A DNA stretch of 20,877 nucleotides from Gnetum montanum. Lineage: Eukaryota; Streptophyta; Gnetopsida; Gnetales; Gnetaceae. Of this stretch, positions 9,206 through 19,718 are shown one piece after another. Location of the stretch: the NCBI GenBank assembly GCA_015680685.1, contig MNCI01004438.1, forward strand, positions 5,785-26,661, written 5' to 3'. The notes under the pieces are model-generated. The model was not told where the DNA came from, did no database searches, and saw only the letters and a program-made list of their open reading frames with translations. How positions within the stretch are numbered: position 1 is the stretch's first letter; the number at the start of each line of letters is the position of its first letter. A program made the position numbers and the translations under genes.

Positions 9206-11800
9206 TGGGGGTGTTAGGAGTTGCCACGGTGAGGGGTACTCAGATGACATAAGGCTGTTGTGGGGGGCATGAAGGTTGAGGTACGGTTTATTAGGTGTTT
9301 GCTGCTCATGGTCGGAATAGACAGTGTTAATGCTGGGTGTTTCAGGTTCGTTATCGAGGTAGATTGTATTAATCATGTACGACACCTCTTTGGTATTTAG
9401 TGGATCTTTATACACATCCATGGCCTGGTTTTGTGGTTGGACCGCGTTGGCCTCATCAAAAGTGATCTGACCCCCTTCGATCATTCTTTGGATGTCTTGT
9501 TTCAGGGTGAAACAATAATCCGTGCCATGCCCATTATGTTGGTGATAGTCGCAGAAGCGATCTATTCTAAAACCTTTTGGTACTGGGGGTTCATCCGGCG
9601 TTGCTAAGCTTGGGTTCTGAACCAGTTGACAGAATCGATCATGTCTCTGGATAGCAGCAGGGGATAACTGTTTTTGTTTCATTAAACTAGCCTTCAGGAG
9701 TTAGTCAAACAACTGCGATGGTTTCATGGATAGTGGTGTGTATTGGGAGGGTTCTTTCCTCTCGAAGGTTCTTGTAGGATTCGGTGTTAGGTTTTGTGAT
9801 GAGGACGATTCTGGTGCGGTTGCGGGAGTTGGTTTAGTGTAATTAGTAGGGGCAACAGGCATTTTTCTTTGTTGTCCCATGTTTGCTTGCTGTGTTTCTG
9901 CCAACGCTACTATGGTCATTTTAGCCTTTTCTTTATCTTTTTTACTGTGTTGATTCTTAAAGGCTAAATATGTAGGGTCGTGGCTATTTTGGACCGCCTC
10001 CTCTATGTTTTTAATTTGTACAAAGGCTTGATTGAGGTTATGCGCATTGAGGTAATATAACTTGGATTTGAAAAAGTCGTTGAGAGACCCTTTTAGAATG
10101 GTGAGCAGATATGTCTGTGGGATCGACTCATGGAGCTCATTGAGAGTAGCACTCCATCTTTGGATAAATTTTTGTACGGGTTATAGAGGTGCTTGTTTAA
10201 CCTGTATAAGACTGTCAAGTGTTGCTTCAGGTTTCAAGTTATACTTGAACCTGGTAACGAATTGATGTAACAACTCCTCTAGAGAAAATATCGAGTTTTT
10301 TGGCAAGGCCCGATACCAGTCAAGTACTCTCCCTACGAGGGACATAAGGAACACTCGTAAAATGACGTGTGGCCATGCCTGAAGTAATGTGCATTCTAGT
10401 CTAAATGTTATAAGGTGAGCATTGGGATCCATCTCCCCATTATATTTAGTTAGCGTAGGCAATGATACACCCTTGGGTAAGGTTAGGGGTGGAATGGAAG
10501 AGCTTATGGGATCATTGTAATAAAAGTCCACTACCTTCAACTCTCTATCGGTGGCTGTTTTGAGGTGTTTGACCTCGTCAGTTAGTTCCTACATTAGTTT
10601 TTTAGCATCCACCCAGTCTTGAGCGCTAGGTGAGGTGGTAGCTTGGCGATGTGGTACAGTGTATAGATTAGATTGATGGACAGTGGGTTGGAAGGCTGAA
10701 AGCTATGTAGTTGGAGGTTGTACTTGTGGAATATTTATAGCAGGTGGTATCAGAGGTGACATATTGTAGGCAAGGGGTTGTTGTTGCTGTGGTTGTCCTT
10801 GGGGGATGTTGGCCGGTGGAATTGTGTGAGGTGGTATGTTGTAGTGAGGGGGTTGATGTGATTGGGCACCAATCGCTACCCATTTCCCGGTCATTTTTTG
10901 TGTAGGAATCCCCTGAACTTGTTGAGTTACAGTAGTAAAAGGGGCTCCATGAGTTTGGACCCGGGGGATATAATGGACAGACGTAGATGCTGGTATCACA
11001 TGCAGCATCTTGATCACTCGAGGCGGGAGGGTTTCTCCTACATTATTTTGAGGGGGTTGCATTTGTAAGAATGGGGGTGCCGTGGCCGCAGGAGGAATTA
11101 TGAGGGGAAGTGTGTTGATTTGAACATCGGTTGCTGGAGGAATGAGGATGAGATCGGCTGCGTCTTGTTGAGGCACATGCGCTTGCATGATTTTCAATGG
11201 TTGGAGGGATGTAGTTTCGCTTGTGAATGAGTGAAACAACGGGTTTATATAAGTTTGTGGGCTAAGGGTGTGGTATGAGTCTTCATGCTCGGATTGAGCT
11301 GCGAACTCATCCTCCTCTTCCAGTTGAGGATTTACTACAGGCTGATCTAGAGATTGGCTCTTTTGTAGGAGGAGTTGTGTAATGAGCTTAGAGTAAGGCT
11401 CTGGAAGGGGGATGATATTGTATGGGGAAGGAATGAACTCTTGTCCTCCCTTGTAGAAAAGTTCGTATTGCCTCTTGACTTCCATTTTGGCTTGGTCCAC
11501 GGCTAGGCTGGCTTGTATTTTCACGCATATGAAGTTGTACTGGTCTTGAGTTATGATGTTAGACAACGAGTTCCTCCTTTGCAATCTAAGGAACCAGCAA
11601 GGCCCCATTATGGGTTGTACCATGGGCTATTGAACGGTCGTGGTGCCTACAAGGTTTGTGACCTGGGTGGTTGTAGTGGTGGTGTTTACGGTGTTCATGA
11701 TGAACGGTTGAGAATATGACACAGCGAAGGGATATGAAACTTGTATACCTGGTGTGGCGTAAACCTACGTTGGTGGCATACAACATATAAACTAGGTCTC

Positions 11801-12085
11801 AGCGTATAGGCTTCAATGACCAGCATATAAGGGCAGTGTATAGGTATATAGCGTATAGTGGCAGCGTAGAGAATCTATGGTGTAAAGCGTATAGCGTATA
11901 TGCTAAGCAGTGTATATAGCGTCAGCATATAGCGTAAATAGAGCTACAATGTACGGACTGTAGCGTATATGGACGGCAGCGTAAACGAGTTTACGGAGTA
12001 GGACGTAGACAGAGTCAGCGTATGGCGCGTACAGAGTCAGCGTATAGCGGAGACAGGGTCTACAGCGTATAGCAGATAGTGTATA
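11801..12085. repeat. Irregular AGCGTA repeat field in the element A leader
   Basis: AGCGTATA, AGCGTAGA and AGCATATA words recur every 10-30 bases without a fixed unit, between the gag start and the regular tandem array. No coding potential is seen. The words match the palindromic family at 2,380-3,285. Confidence 0.85.
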
Positions 12086-12091
12086 CTCAGC

Positions 12092-12480
12092 AGCGTAGAT
12101 GCTGGGAATTTTGCAGATAGAGTCCGCGTATGGTTAACAGCGTAAACGCTGGGAATTTGTAGACAGAGTTGACATAAGCTTAGTAGCGTGGATGCTGGGA
12201 CATATGCAAACAGTAAGTTTTAGACTAAGCAGCGTAGACGCTGGGAGATTTGTAGACAGGGTTGGCGTATACTCGATAGCGTAGACGCTGAGAATTTGTA
12301 GATAGAGTTGGCATAAGCTTAGCAGCATGGACGCTCAATGGCGTAGACACTGAGACGTATGCAGACAGTAAGTTTTAGACTGAGCAGCGTAGACACTGGG
12401 AGATTTGCAGATAGGGTCGGCGTATACTCGACATCGTAGATGCTAGGAATTTTGAAACACAGTAAGTTTTAGGTAGTTTG
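12092..12480. repeat. About 46-bp tandem array, 8 units, with higher-order order, in the element A leader
   Basis: Units start near 12,092, 12,139, 12,184, 12,231, 12,278, 12,324, 12,386 and 12,433. Each begins with AGCGTAGACGCTGGGA or a variant. Unit ends come in three types (GCATAAGCTTAGC, CAGTAAGTTTTAGACT, GGCGTATACTCGA) that repeat in the same order, giving a superunit of about 150 bases. The array ends right at the primer-binding-site-like sequence. Confidence 0.85.
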
Positions 12481-12500
12481 GCCCTCCTTTTGGTGCCAAT
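12481..12500 (-). other. Primer-binding-site-like sequence of element A
   Basis: On the minus strand this reads ATTGGCACCAAAAGGAGGGC. Tat elements commonly have TTGGCGCC followed by a G-rich stretch just inside the 5' LTR. The match is partial, but the position between TATA-bearing LTR and leader is right. Confidence 0.45.
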
Positions 12501-13100
12501 TTCTGTACTGTTCGAAATCGTCGGTCTCCGGCTAGAAGAAAATAAAAACCGAGGGATCACCGGACATGCACAGAAGATACTACCTTCGCCTAAGGGCAAG
12601 CTGGAATTTAACGAAGGCAAAGTACCTTGGGTGGTCTGCACACGGATCAGGCAAGGATTTTCCTAAACGTACACCGAAGTGCTATACACTGGGTTATATG
12701 TAAACAGCATAATAGGCGTAAAGCAGAGCGTAAACGGCGTAACTGATGTGAACGAAGCGTAAACGTAAAAGAGCGTAAATAGTATACATGCAACAATTAA
12801 TGCCAGACTGTAACAAATTTTAGGAAGAAAATGTAACAATGCTATTTCAAAATGAGAGTTACAATGCATCGGTCCAACGCAGTTTTGGCTTTGACACAAG
12901 GTAGACGAATAGCCCCGGTGAATGCAAGGATTATTGTGGGTTGGTTCAAACTGTAGGCACAACGTAGAGGCTGTATGCTTAGCGTACAAGGTTGATGTCC
13001 AGCGTACAAGGTTCTCTGCTCTGATTTTTAGCGTCTCTATTTTTCTCTCTGGTTTGCTCCAAATTGGCAACCAACCTCTATCTAGTGAAAAATTGGGGTT

Positions 13101-13109
13101 TTTATATAG
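13101..13109 (-). promoter_or_regulatory. TATA box of the element A LTR
   Basis: CTATATAAA on the minus strand. The predicted start near 13,075 would give an RNA beginning in a purine-rich stretch and running through the repeat leader into gag. Confidence 0.55.
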
Positions 13110-13206
13110 GTTTCGACGTTAGACTCGGGTTGGGCGACATGTGGCGCATTGACCAGGTGTGAAAGAATAAGATTTACAAGTGTACATGTTACATTTGCCA
13201 GGCATG

Positions 13207-13590
13207 TACATTGGGCGTATACGGTGTATTAGGCGGGTGTATACGCTAGGCATATACGCTGTGGATGTTGGGCATATACGCTGGTGGATGCTGTGCGTAT
13301 ACGCTGGGCATATACGCTGATGGATGCTCTGTTCATGTGAATTGCTGCCTTGTACCAAATCTTGTTCTGCAGTGCTATTTCCATGCCATCTTCAGGGATT
13401 ACATGCTAGGCATATACATCAGTCGTACCTGCTGAGTGTACATGTGAGGGATCTACGCTGGGCGTCTATGTTGATGGATGTTGGGCATGTACGATGGGCG
13501 TATACGCTGATGGATGCTTAGCGTATACGCTGGACGTATACGCTGATGGATGCAATCTGGGGCGTATACGCTGGGCGTCTATGCTGTGAA
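13207..13590. repeat. GGGCGTATACGCTG palindromic repeats in the LTR upstream part
   Basis: About a dozen copies of GGGCGTATACGCTG or GGGCATATACGCTG, often followed by ATGGATGCT, occur every 20-40 bases. A perfect 12-base palindrome AGCGTATACGCT is at 13,520-13,531. They lie upstream of the LTR TATA box, where enhancer elements would sit. Confidence 0.88.
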
Positions 13591-13855
13591 CATCAGGCGT
13601 ATACACTGAGAATACATACTTAGTGTAAACTAAGTATTTTAAGTTCCGAAGTTGCCAGGTTTGATAGCAGATGTTGTCGTGGTCGTCGACGGGTCCCAAG
13701 GAACTGCTCCTCGTTGAGTCCGACTCTGGTTGAAGCTGTTTGTGAGGTCCTCAAGCTTTTGTCATGTTGGGCAGCATCGTAACTTAGCTTGATTCTTTTT
13801 GGAAAAGTACTAAGCTCGAAATTTTGTGGTGTTTCACCCCCCATTCTAATCTTCA

Positions 13856-15165
13856 GGATTTTTAAGTGCTTTTTATCTTTTTCTTTTATACTTTTTTTAT
13901 CATTTTCCTATTCTTTCTATTTTTTCTACATTTTCTAGTTGTTTTAATTTTCCTTGTATGTAATCTCACTATTGATCATTGTGCCCATTGAGGTGGGGTT
14001 TTTTTCTCTATGTTGTCGAATCATAAGGGATTAATTATTTGGACATTGCGACCACGACATTCATTTACCCATTCCATTAATAAGAGGTTGTTGCTCTTGT
14101 CATAATGGTAATCTCTTTCATCATCCAAACTCTAAATAACTTCATAACCATTGTGTTTGGATGGAAGAGTGCAGAACCAAGACAAAATGTAAAGGGTGTG
14201 ACATCAAGGGGATTTGTGAATTCTCTTTGGCTACTTCTATATGCTCTATCATGTTGATGAGGTTGTAACCATATCTTTATAGATCTAACTAAAAATGGAA
14301 GTAAGAGCAACTTTAACCGACACTGAATAAACTTTTGTGGGTCCCACTAGGAAGACATGCATCCATGCCTAAAGGTTGGTGACTTCTCAGAAGCATAAAA
14401 AAAATAATAAGTGTGCCATAATAATGCTCCTCCCTTGGACAAAATGCTAAGTGATGTTACTCCTTGCAACTATGATAGTCTTATGGTTGTTTGTTGATGT
14501 GATGAGATAATGTAGTATCACTAAATGTGGTATGGACTTGGTTTGAATCTTAGAAGGAAGGACACATGGTTATCTAATCATTAATAACACATAAGGTTTC
14601 ATTATGATCATGGTACGACACCTCATGTCTCGATTTCTACAATCCCTTCTTTGGTCCATTCCATCTCATTGTTTGAATGTTCATAAGTTGTGGTTTTTGT
14701 GTAAGATTGAGTAATGATCTTGAGTCGGTGGTTTTAACATGTGTGTTTTGTTTCACAGGTATGCATTATGTTCAACTCCTCTAGTGCCTACAAACATTTT
14801 AGACATGGTTACACAAGGGCCTCATAGGCTAGAGCCTACTTTGGGGAGGATTCACTTGTGTAACTTTTGTGATTTGTACTTGTTTAATATGACCATAGAA
14901 TTTTTCACCTTCCATGCATTCCAAGTATTATATCTTACTGCTTCTCTTATCATGAACATACTTTGTCCCACAATCAAGCTTTCAATGCCCTTTTTCATGC
15001 TCATATTTATACTTTTACGATTGAAGACTTCAACTTATCCTACTTTTAGTACCTCCAATGTATTTGTCCACTTACCCAAATTGCAAAATTTAACTTTCAA
15101 CCTTCTAATCCAACCCAAAGCTTTAGTTTGCATGTTCTTTGGTGTCCCATAAACTAATTTTTTTG
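13856..15165. other. Non-coding flank, no gene recognised
   Basis: T-rich at the start (13,861-13,950), then unremarkable A/T-rich sequence. A plus-strand open stretch at 14,739-15,152 has no recognisable motif and a hydrophobic, low-information translation. If element A inserted into element B, this is B sequence between pol and its 3' gene. Confidence 0.5.
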
Positions 15166-15167
15166 GA

Positions 15168-15236
15168 CCTTGATGTCATGTACCTAACATCAGGTTTGAA
15201 ATTTTTGGACCTTGACATTGTGTACCCAACATTTGG
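15168..15236 (+). promoter_or_regulatory. Two imperfect dyads upstream of a TATA box
   Basis: CCTTGATGTCATGTACCTAA continues to 15,194 as an inverted repeat (CCTTGATGT against AACATCAGG). A diverged second copy lies at 15,210-15,236. The shared TTTTTGGACCTTGA lead makes them a direct repeat of about 42 bases. A related dyad pair lies at 18,532-18,588 in the downstream LTR. Confidence 0.6.
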
Positions 15237-15248
15237 TCTCAAAAAAAG

Positions 15249-15256
15249 TATATATA
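15249..15256 (+). promoter_or_regulatory. TATA-like box upstream of the element B accessory gene
   Basis: TATATATA lies 13 bases after the dyads and about 550 bases before the ATG at 15,810. The sequence between is A/T-rich and may be leader; no clear splice pair was settled. Confidence 0.4.
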
Positions 15257-15259
15257 GTT

Positions 15260-15809
15260 GGTCCTCACACAAAATTAACTTTATTTATCTCATTTTCTAT
15301 TAGGGGAGTTGTTGTAATTTTTTGTTGTGACTTAGAGCTCTGTGCCTCCATCTTCCACTTACAATATCTAGCTTTTTAATGCTTCGATTTCCATACTATT
15401 TGAATCTATTTGAACTTGGAGTGTTCAACTTAGTCATGGGAAGTGCGTGCATGCAAACTTTGTGCCAATTTGTTAAAATTTGCTATCACCCAAAAGGTAT
15501 TTTAAGGGTAAGAATGTTAAAACCATAGGACTTATAATGAAAAAATCATTAAACAATAACACGAAATGTCCAATTTTTATAACCCTTCAGCCTAAAACCA
15601 TTATTTTAAGCCACATATAATGAGAAAGAAAGTAGTTGCGATGGGTCGTAGGAGAAATAGACATTTTTTTGGAATTTTTCTTGAAAATTTTCCTAACCTT
15701 GCAATCATATGCATTATGAGCTTAATGAACTAAGGTTTTGAGTAAGGTATGAGTTGATAGATGATAATAAGCATCACCTTGGTAACACTTGGTTTTTGTT
15801 TGATTACAT
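15260..15809. other. Possible 5' leader, no gene
   Basis: A/T-rich, stop-filled sequence in all frames, between a TATA-like box and the accessory gene's first ATG. No repeat or RNA gene is recognised. Confidence 0.4.
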
Positions 15810-18239
15810 ATGGCTCCAAAAAGAGGTGCTAAGGGTGAACCCTCACATAGAGCTACTAAGCATCCACGTGGTGGCCATGACCAATAAGGAGAACAAGCGG
15901 AACATGCTAAATAGGAGGCCCAATCTTTTAGTATTCATCAAGAGGCCCTTGCTACTAGGCAATCGGCCCAAGGTGAGGTGGTTGAAGTATTGGCTCCTGA
16001 ACAAGGACAATGTCTCACATTGCCTCTTGATTGCCTTACTACCATCTTGAAAAAGTCCATATTGGCCTTGATCATTATGGAAATGAACTTCATCTTGTTT
16101 GTGGAATTCACTTCTGAAGTGGTGCAGATGCAACTCAAAGTGTTCCCATTGTGGCCAGTCTTGTCTAACAGTGGTGAATGGTACCTAGGGAAAGTCTATC
16201 AATTCTAGCACAATAAGGACGAAGGTACCACTATGAATATTTGTGGGGTCAATGTCTCTTATGCAATCAAAGATATAGTTGCAGCTCTCAACCTACCCAA
16301 TGAAGGAGCCAAAGTTTCTCACCTGTCTACTAGATCTGAGCCCAAAACAAAGAGATTGTGGCTAAAATGGACATACAAAAAAGAAGATAAATCATATCAT
16401 GAGATGAAATTGGAAGAAAGAACTTACTTCAAGATTGGAACATACCACTTGTTCCCTACCAAAGGGCTTAGTTGCATTTCCACTTATGTGGCTAGAGGAA
16501 GCACCATTTTAATGGAAAAATTTTCAGTTAACCTTCCTCAATACTAATTCACAGAAATCCAACGGCAATTTAAAGAAACAAAATTAAGGAGACCAACACT
16601 TCCATTTTCCTTTGTAGAGCTTCTTAAAATTGCAACACCAAGAAAAGAATCTAGTGAGGAGTAAGAAGATAAAAAAGAGGTAGTACCAATAATGAAAACA
16701 CAATAAGAGTTGAAGCAGCACCTACAAGCACAAGCTTCGCCACCACCATTGCAAGATTATAAACCATTGATGAGCCACCCACAAAGAATCATTAAGACTG
16801 TCAGCTGGGGGAGAAAGGATGAAGCTAATCTCTTTTAGGTTATGGATGATGTTGTATGGCCCATCATATCAATCAATTCAACAAGGGGAAGATCTTAATT
16901 CAATTAGGAGAAGAGGTATCCCAATGGTCATGCTAGATCTCTAAGAACGCTACATCCTTTTAGGTCACTTTGGAGACTAGAGAAGGTGCCACAGTTGTGT
17001 TTCTACAACATGAGGATGTAGCAGGTATAGTAGAGGTTATCATTGATCACATCAAGGAATCATTCAATATTTCTATTGTGCCTTCAACTAATCTGGTAGG
17101 AACAAGAGATGCACAAATGCTAGTTGGAACCTCAATGACTCATGTAATGGATGAGGATGTACTTGATCATTTGCTGTAGAAAGGTCAAGTGAGGACCACT
17201 CTGTTCTATATCCCTAGCAATGTCACTGCAGCACAATTAGACCTCATCACTACAAAAGAAAATTTGGTTATGGTTGAGGTTAGGGCAAAGCATACAGAAG
17301 CTAAAGTGCAAAGATTGCAAGAAGAGTTTGCTACGCTACATGTTGAACAACGCGATCCTACCCATTTCATTACACTAGACCAACTGGAGTAGTTTTAGAT
17401 GGAGAAGCTTACTAAGCTGGAAAAGGAGAGAGTAGCTATAGAGCAAGAAAAGGAGATGATGGTCTAGAACACCTCCATTATAGATGCGTGAACTCATGCG
17501 CATAAGAAGGCATTGATTGCTGTTCAAGAAGAAAATAAGTAGCCTGCTAAAGAGAATGCTTGATTAACCATAGTGGAAAAGCAAAAGAACATCTTGGAAG
17601 AGAGTGTCTACTAGTCAAGGGAATAACTAGTGAGGATCAACTAGGATATGAGTTGATTAGCCTAAGGAAATAGAACCTTCTCTATGGAGGAGGTACGTGC
17701 TATTCAACAAAGGATAGCAATTGAGATCAGTGCATGGCAGAATGAGGCCAAAAAACATGAAAAGTTAAAAGAGCACTTTTGGGACCAAGTTGGAAGGTAC
17801 AAGGAAATTAATGAGAAGGAAATCAAGATGGCCAACGCCCACATCAACTCCTTAGTAGTAAGAAATTCTAAATGGTAGTCTATTTTGGATAGTTATGCCA
17901 TGGTTCGTCAAGCAGAAGTTAAAAATAAGGACATGCAGATATAAGGTTTGAAAGAAGGGATAGAAAGCTGTAGCCTCGAACCTAGCTCAAAGATTGATAG
18001 ACTATCATGAGCTAAAGGATAAAGCTAGGGCCTTCGAGGAGGAACGATGGTAGTTCGCGGCTTGATACATTAAGGAAAATCAAATGTTTCTGCAACTACC
18101 ATGTTGTTAGGATGTACCAGTACTAGCACACATTGGCACAACAACCTAGACGATGCACAACCCAAGGACAGAAAAGGAAGAATTGCAGGCCTTGCTCAAC
18201 TGTTACAAATTCTAGTGGCCTGAAAATAAAGGGAAGTAA
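15810..18239 (+). pseudogene. Decayed coiled-coil accessory gene of element B (env-position ORF of an Athila-like element)
   Basis: The ATG at 15,810 opens a frame ('MAPKRGAKGEPSHRATKHPR') readable, apart from point stops, to about 16,960. After a frameshift it continues to about 17,970, and after a second shift to a TAA near 18,239, about 800 codons in all. The central motif 'MNICGVNVSYAIKDIVAALN', followed by LP, resembles the pattern of the 'putative plant transposon protein' domain found in accessory ORFs of plant gypsy elements. The second half (17,240-18,030) is rich in E, K, Q and R and reads as a coiled coil. Well over ten stops interrupt it, many at positions suiting Q or R. No signal peptide or membrane helix is apparent. 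It lies just upstream of an LTR, where Athila elements carry an extra ORF. The function is unknown. Confidence 0.65.
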
Positions 18240-18470
18240 CCAATGGAAGAGCCACCACCTTTAGGCACTACATGAGCCTTCTAGTCTTATTTTTTCTTGA
18301 CTTGTTTTGTAATAATATATTCCATTTTTGTACTACACTACTACAACATGCGAAGAGTTGGTTATTTTATCCATTGTTGGAGTCAATCAATAATCCCATA
18401 CATGCCCAATATTCTATAAAAGACTTGTTTCTCATCTTTGTTTAACTTGAGTACGAGTTTTCATTCATTC
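18240..18470. other. 3' flank of the accessory gene
   Basis: A/T-rich, with AATAATATA near 18,311 as a possible poly(A) signal. No gene is seen. Confidence 0.4.
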
Positions 18471-18479
18471 ATGGGGGTA
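18471..18479 (+). other. Polypurine-tract-like site before the element B LTR
   Basis: ATGGGGGTA directly precedes the TG proposed as the LTR start. It is short for a plant polypurine tract, and the assignment rests on position. Confidence 0.3.
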
Positions 18480-18531
18480 TGATGAGATGTGATTTGATGG
18501 GCCTCAATGTTAGATATGCGACGTCTAAGTG

Positions 18532-18588
18532 CCAACGTCATGTACTTGATGTTGGGGCTAATAAGCGACGTCGAATACCTGACATCGC
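18532..18588 (+). promoter_or_regulatory. Two dyads in the element B LTR promoter
   Basis: CCAACGTCATGTACTTGATG to 18,555 is an inverted repeat (CCAACGTCA against TGATGTTGG). A second dyad at 18,565-18,588 pairs GCGACGTC with GACATCGC. Both lie just upstream of the TATA box and share an ACGTC half-site with the pair at 15,168-15,236. Confidence 0.6.
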
Positions 18589-18605
18589 ATCATCTAGACC
18601 TTGCC

Positions 18606-18613
18606 TATAAATA
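18606..18613 (+). promoter_or_regulatory. TATA box of the element B LTR
   Basis: TATAAATA follows the dyads and a C-rich step. Transcription would start near 18,635-18,640 and run into gag. Confidence 0.6.
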
Positions 18614-19006
18614 CTACACTTGGGCTTCTGAATGAAATAGTTTTTGTTTTAGAAGTTTTAGCACATCTTAGAAATAGTTAGTTTTCAATTCTTTTCTTTC
18701 TGTTATTCTTAGTGCATGCCTATAGTGTGATGTTTGTAATCATATGACACCTTTGTTCTAGTGTGACGTACTTGAACACATTACATGATTGGCAATAAAG
18801 ATCAAGATTACTTCCATCATTGTAGCATCTACTTAGATTAATATTATTATTTTAATTATTTAATGCTTTCCTTAGTTAAAAATTTCCATTTATTGTAATT
18901 TACTCTTCCTGTTGTTAAGCAGAAGGTGTCTGCCTTAATCACAAGCATTTAAGTGTAAATACTTGGTCACCCAGAGGTGTATCGTTTAGCATAACTAGTG
19001 ACATAC

Positions 19007-19710
19007 ACTTGGTAATCCCAGAGGTAGCTCCACGAAGTCCAAGACATGCATGGATGATTAAGAGTGGATGTCATTATCATAGGCTAACTTAGACTTTATT
19101 TCCCATTATTTACTAGTTCATCAATTCATCTCTTTTTGTCACTAGGAGTAGCATAGAATTAGAAAATATCATATGCCTCACTTTGGACTAAACCATGCAT
19201 GACAAGCTACCACTAGTCCAAGTGGGAAGATAATGAACTAGGATCAAAGCATAATGATCTAGATGCCACAACTAGCCCCATCCACAGAATTTGATTGGAT
19301 TGTGTGTGAACCCTTGTGATTTGTATGGTTGAGTGTAGGGGTACTTCGTCACTCATCAACTTGGTAATCCCAACAATAGTCTCACAAAATCCAAGGCATG
19401 CACGGATGATTAAGAATGGATACTCATCACACGTAGGCTAGTTTGGACTTTACTTTTCATTGTTACTTAGCTTAATTAATTAATTTCTTTATTTTCATTA
19501 GGAGCAACACAAATTTATACAACATCATCATATGCCTCACTTTGGACTAAACCATACATGATAAAGGTACTACTAGTCTAAGTGGAAAGATAGTGAACTA
19601 TGATTAGAGCATAACGATCTAGATGCACAACTAATCCCATCCACAGAATTCAACTAGATCATGTGTGAACACTTGTGATTCGTATGGTTGGGTGTAGAGG
19701 TACCTCGTTG
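19007..19710 (+). repeat. 352-bp tandem duplication in the LTR 3' half
   Basis: Unit 1 (19,007-19,358) and unit 2 (19,359-19,710) both start ACTTGGTAATCCCA and share blocks such as CATATGCCTCACTTTGGACT, CATAATGATCTAGATG or its variant, and ATCCCATCCACAGAATT or its variant. By eye they are roughly 80% alike. A short third fragment, ACTTGGTCACCCAGAGGTGT, begins at 18,961. Confidence 0.88.
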
Positions 19711-19718
19711 CTCATCTT

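Larger units (their letters stand above)
8577..11779 (-). pseudogene. Tat-lineage gag polyprotein of element A
   Basis: A single minus-strand frame gives about 1,065 codons. The start chosen is the ATG at 11,779-11,777, where the repeat leader ends; an in-frame ATG at 11,698 is an alternative. The N-terminal third (to about 10,700) is rich in P, Q and T. A capsid-like core follows: 'YNGEMDPNAHLITFRLECTL' and 'RVLDWYRALPKNSIFSLEEL' (about 10,450-10,270) match the plant Retrotrans_gag pattern. A CHHC knuckle 'CDYHQHNGHGTDYCFTLKQD' lies at about 9,553-9,495, the usual Tat form. The C-terminal part carries 'PYVVxVP' repeats. Stops at about 11,767, 11,632, 10,702, 10,591, 10,180 and 9,700 break the frame, which is otherwise unshifted. 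Confidence 0.9.
12505..13855 (-). mobile_element. Probable 5' LTR of element A
   Basis: The proposed LTR starts with TG at 13,855 on the minus strand (followed by a G-rich GGGGGGTGAAAC stretch) and ends with CA near 12,505, just before the primer-binding-like site. It holds a minus-strand TATA box at 13,109-13,101, palindromic AGCGTATACGCT repeats in the upstream (U3) part, and a higher-GC block (about 12,660-12,505) at its 3' end. Right of 13,855 the repeats stop and base composition shifts to T-rich. The second LTR lies outside the window, so both ends are inferred. Confidence 0.5.
18480..19716 (+). mobile_element. Probable LTR of the Athila-like element B
   Basis: Begins TGATGAG after a G-run and ends near CTCATCT, just before the primer binding site at 19,719. 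It has a TATA box (18,606-18,613), upstream dyads, and a 352-bp tandem duplication in its 3' half. Its left flank looks like a 3' end (accessory gene, polypurine-like site) and its right flank like a 5' start (primer site, gag), so it may be shared by two tandem copies. No second LTR is in view to confirm the ends. Confidence 0.5.

Noticed and set aside
12478-12666. Plus-strand open frame over the LTR end
   Set aside because: Lies across the primer-site-like and LTR 3' sequences of element A. The higher GC there keeps frames open by chance.
11801-13590. CRISPR-like array from the regular short repeats
   Set aside because: Units are palindromic and diverged with no unique spacers of fixed length, in plant retrotransposon DNA.
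14739-15152. Plus-strand open frame of 137 codons
   Set aside because: Hydrophobic, A/T-driven translation with no motif and no coding neighbours in frame.
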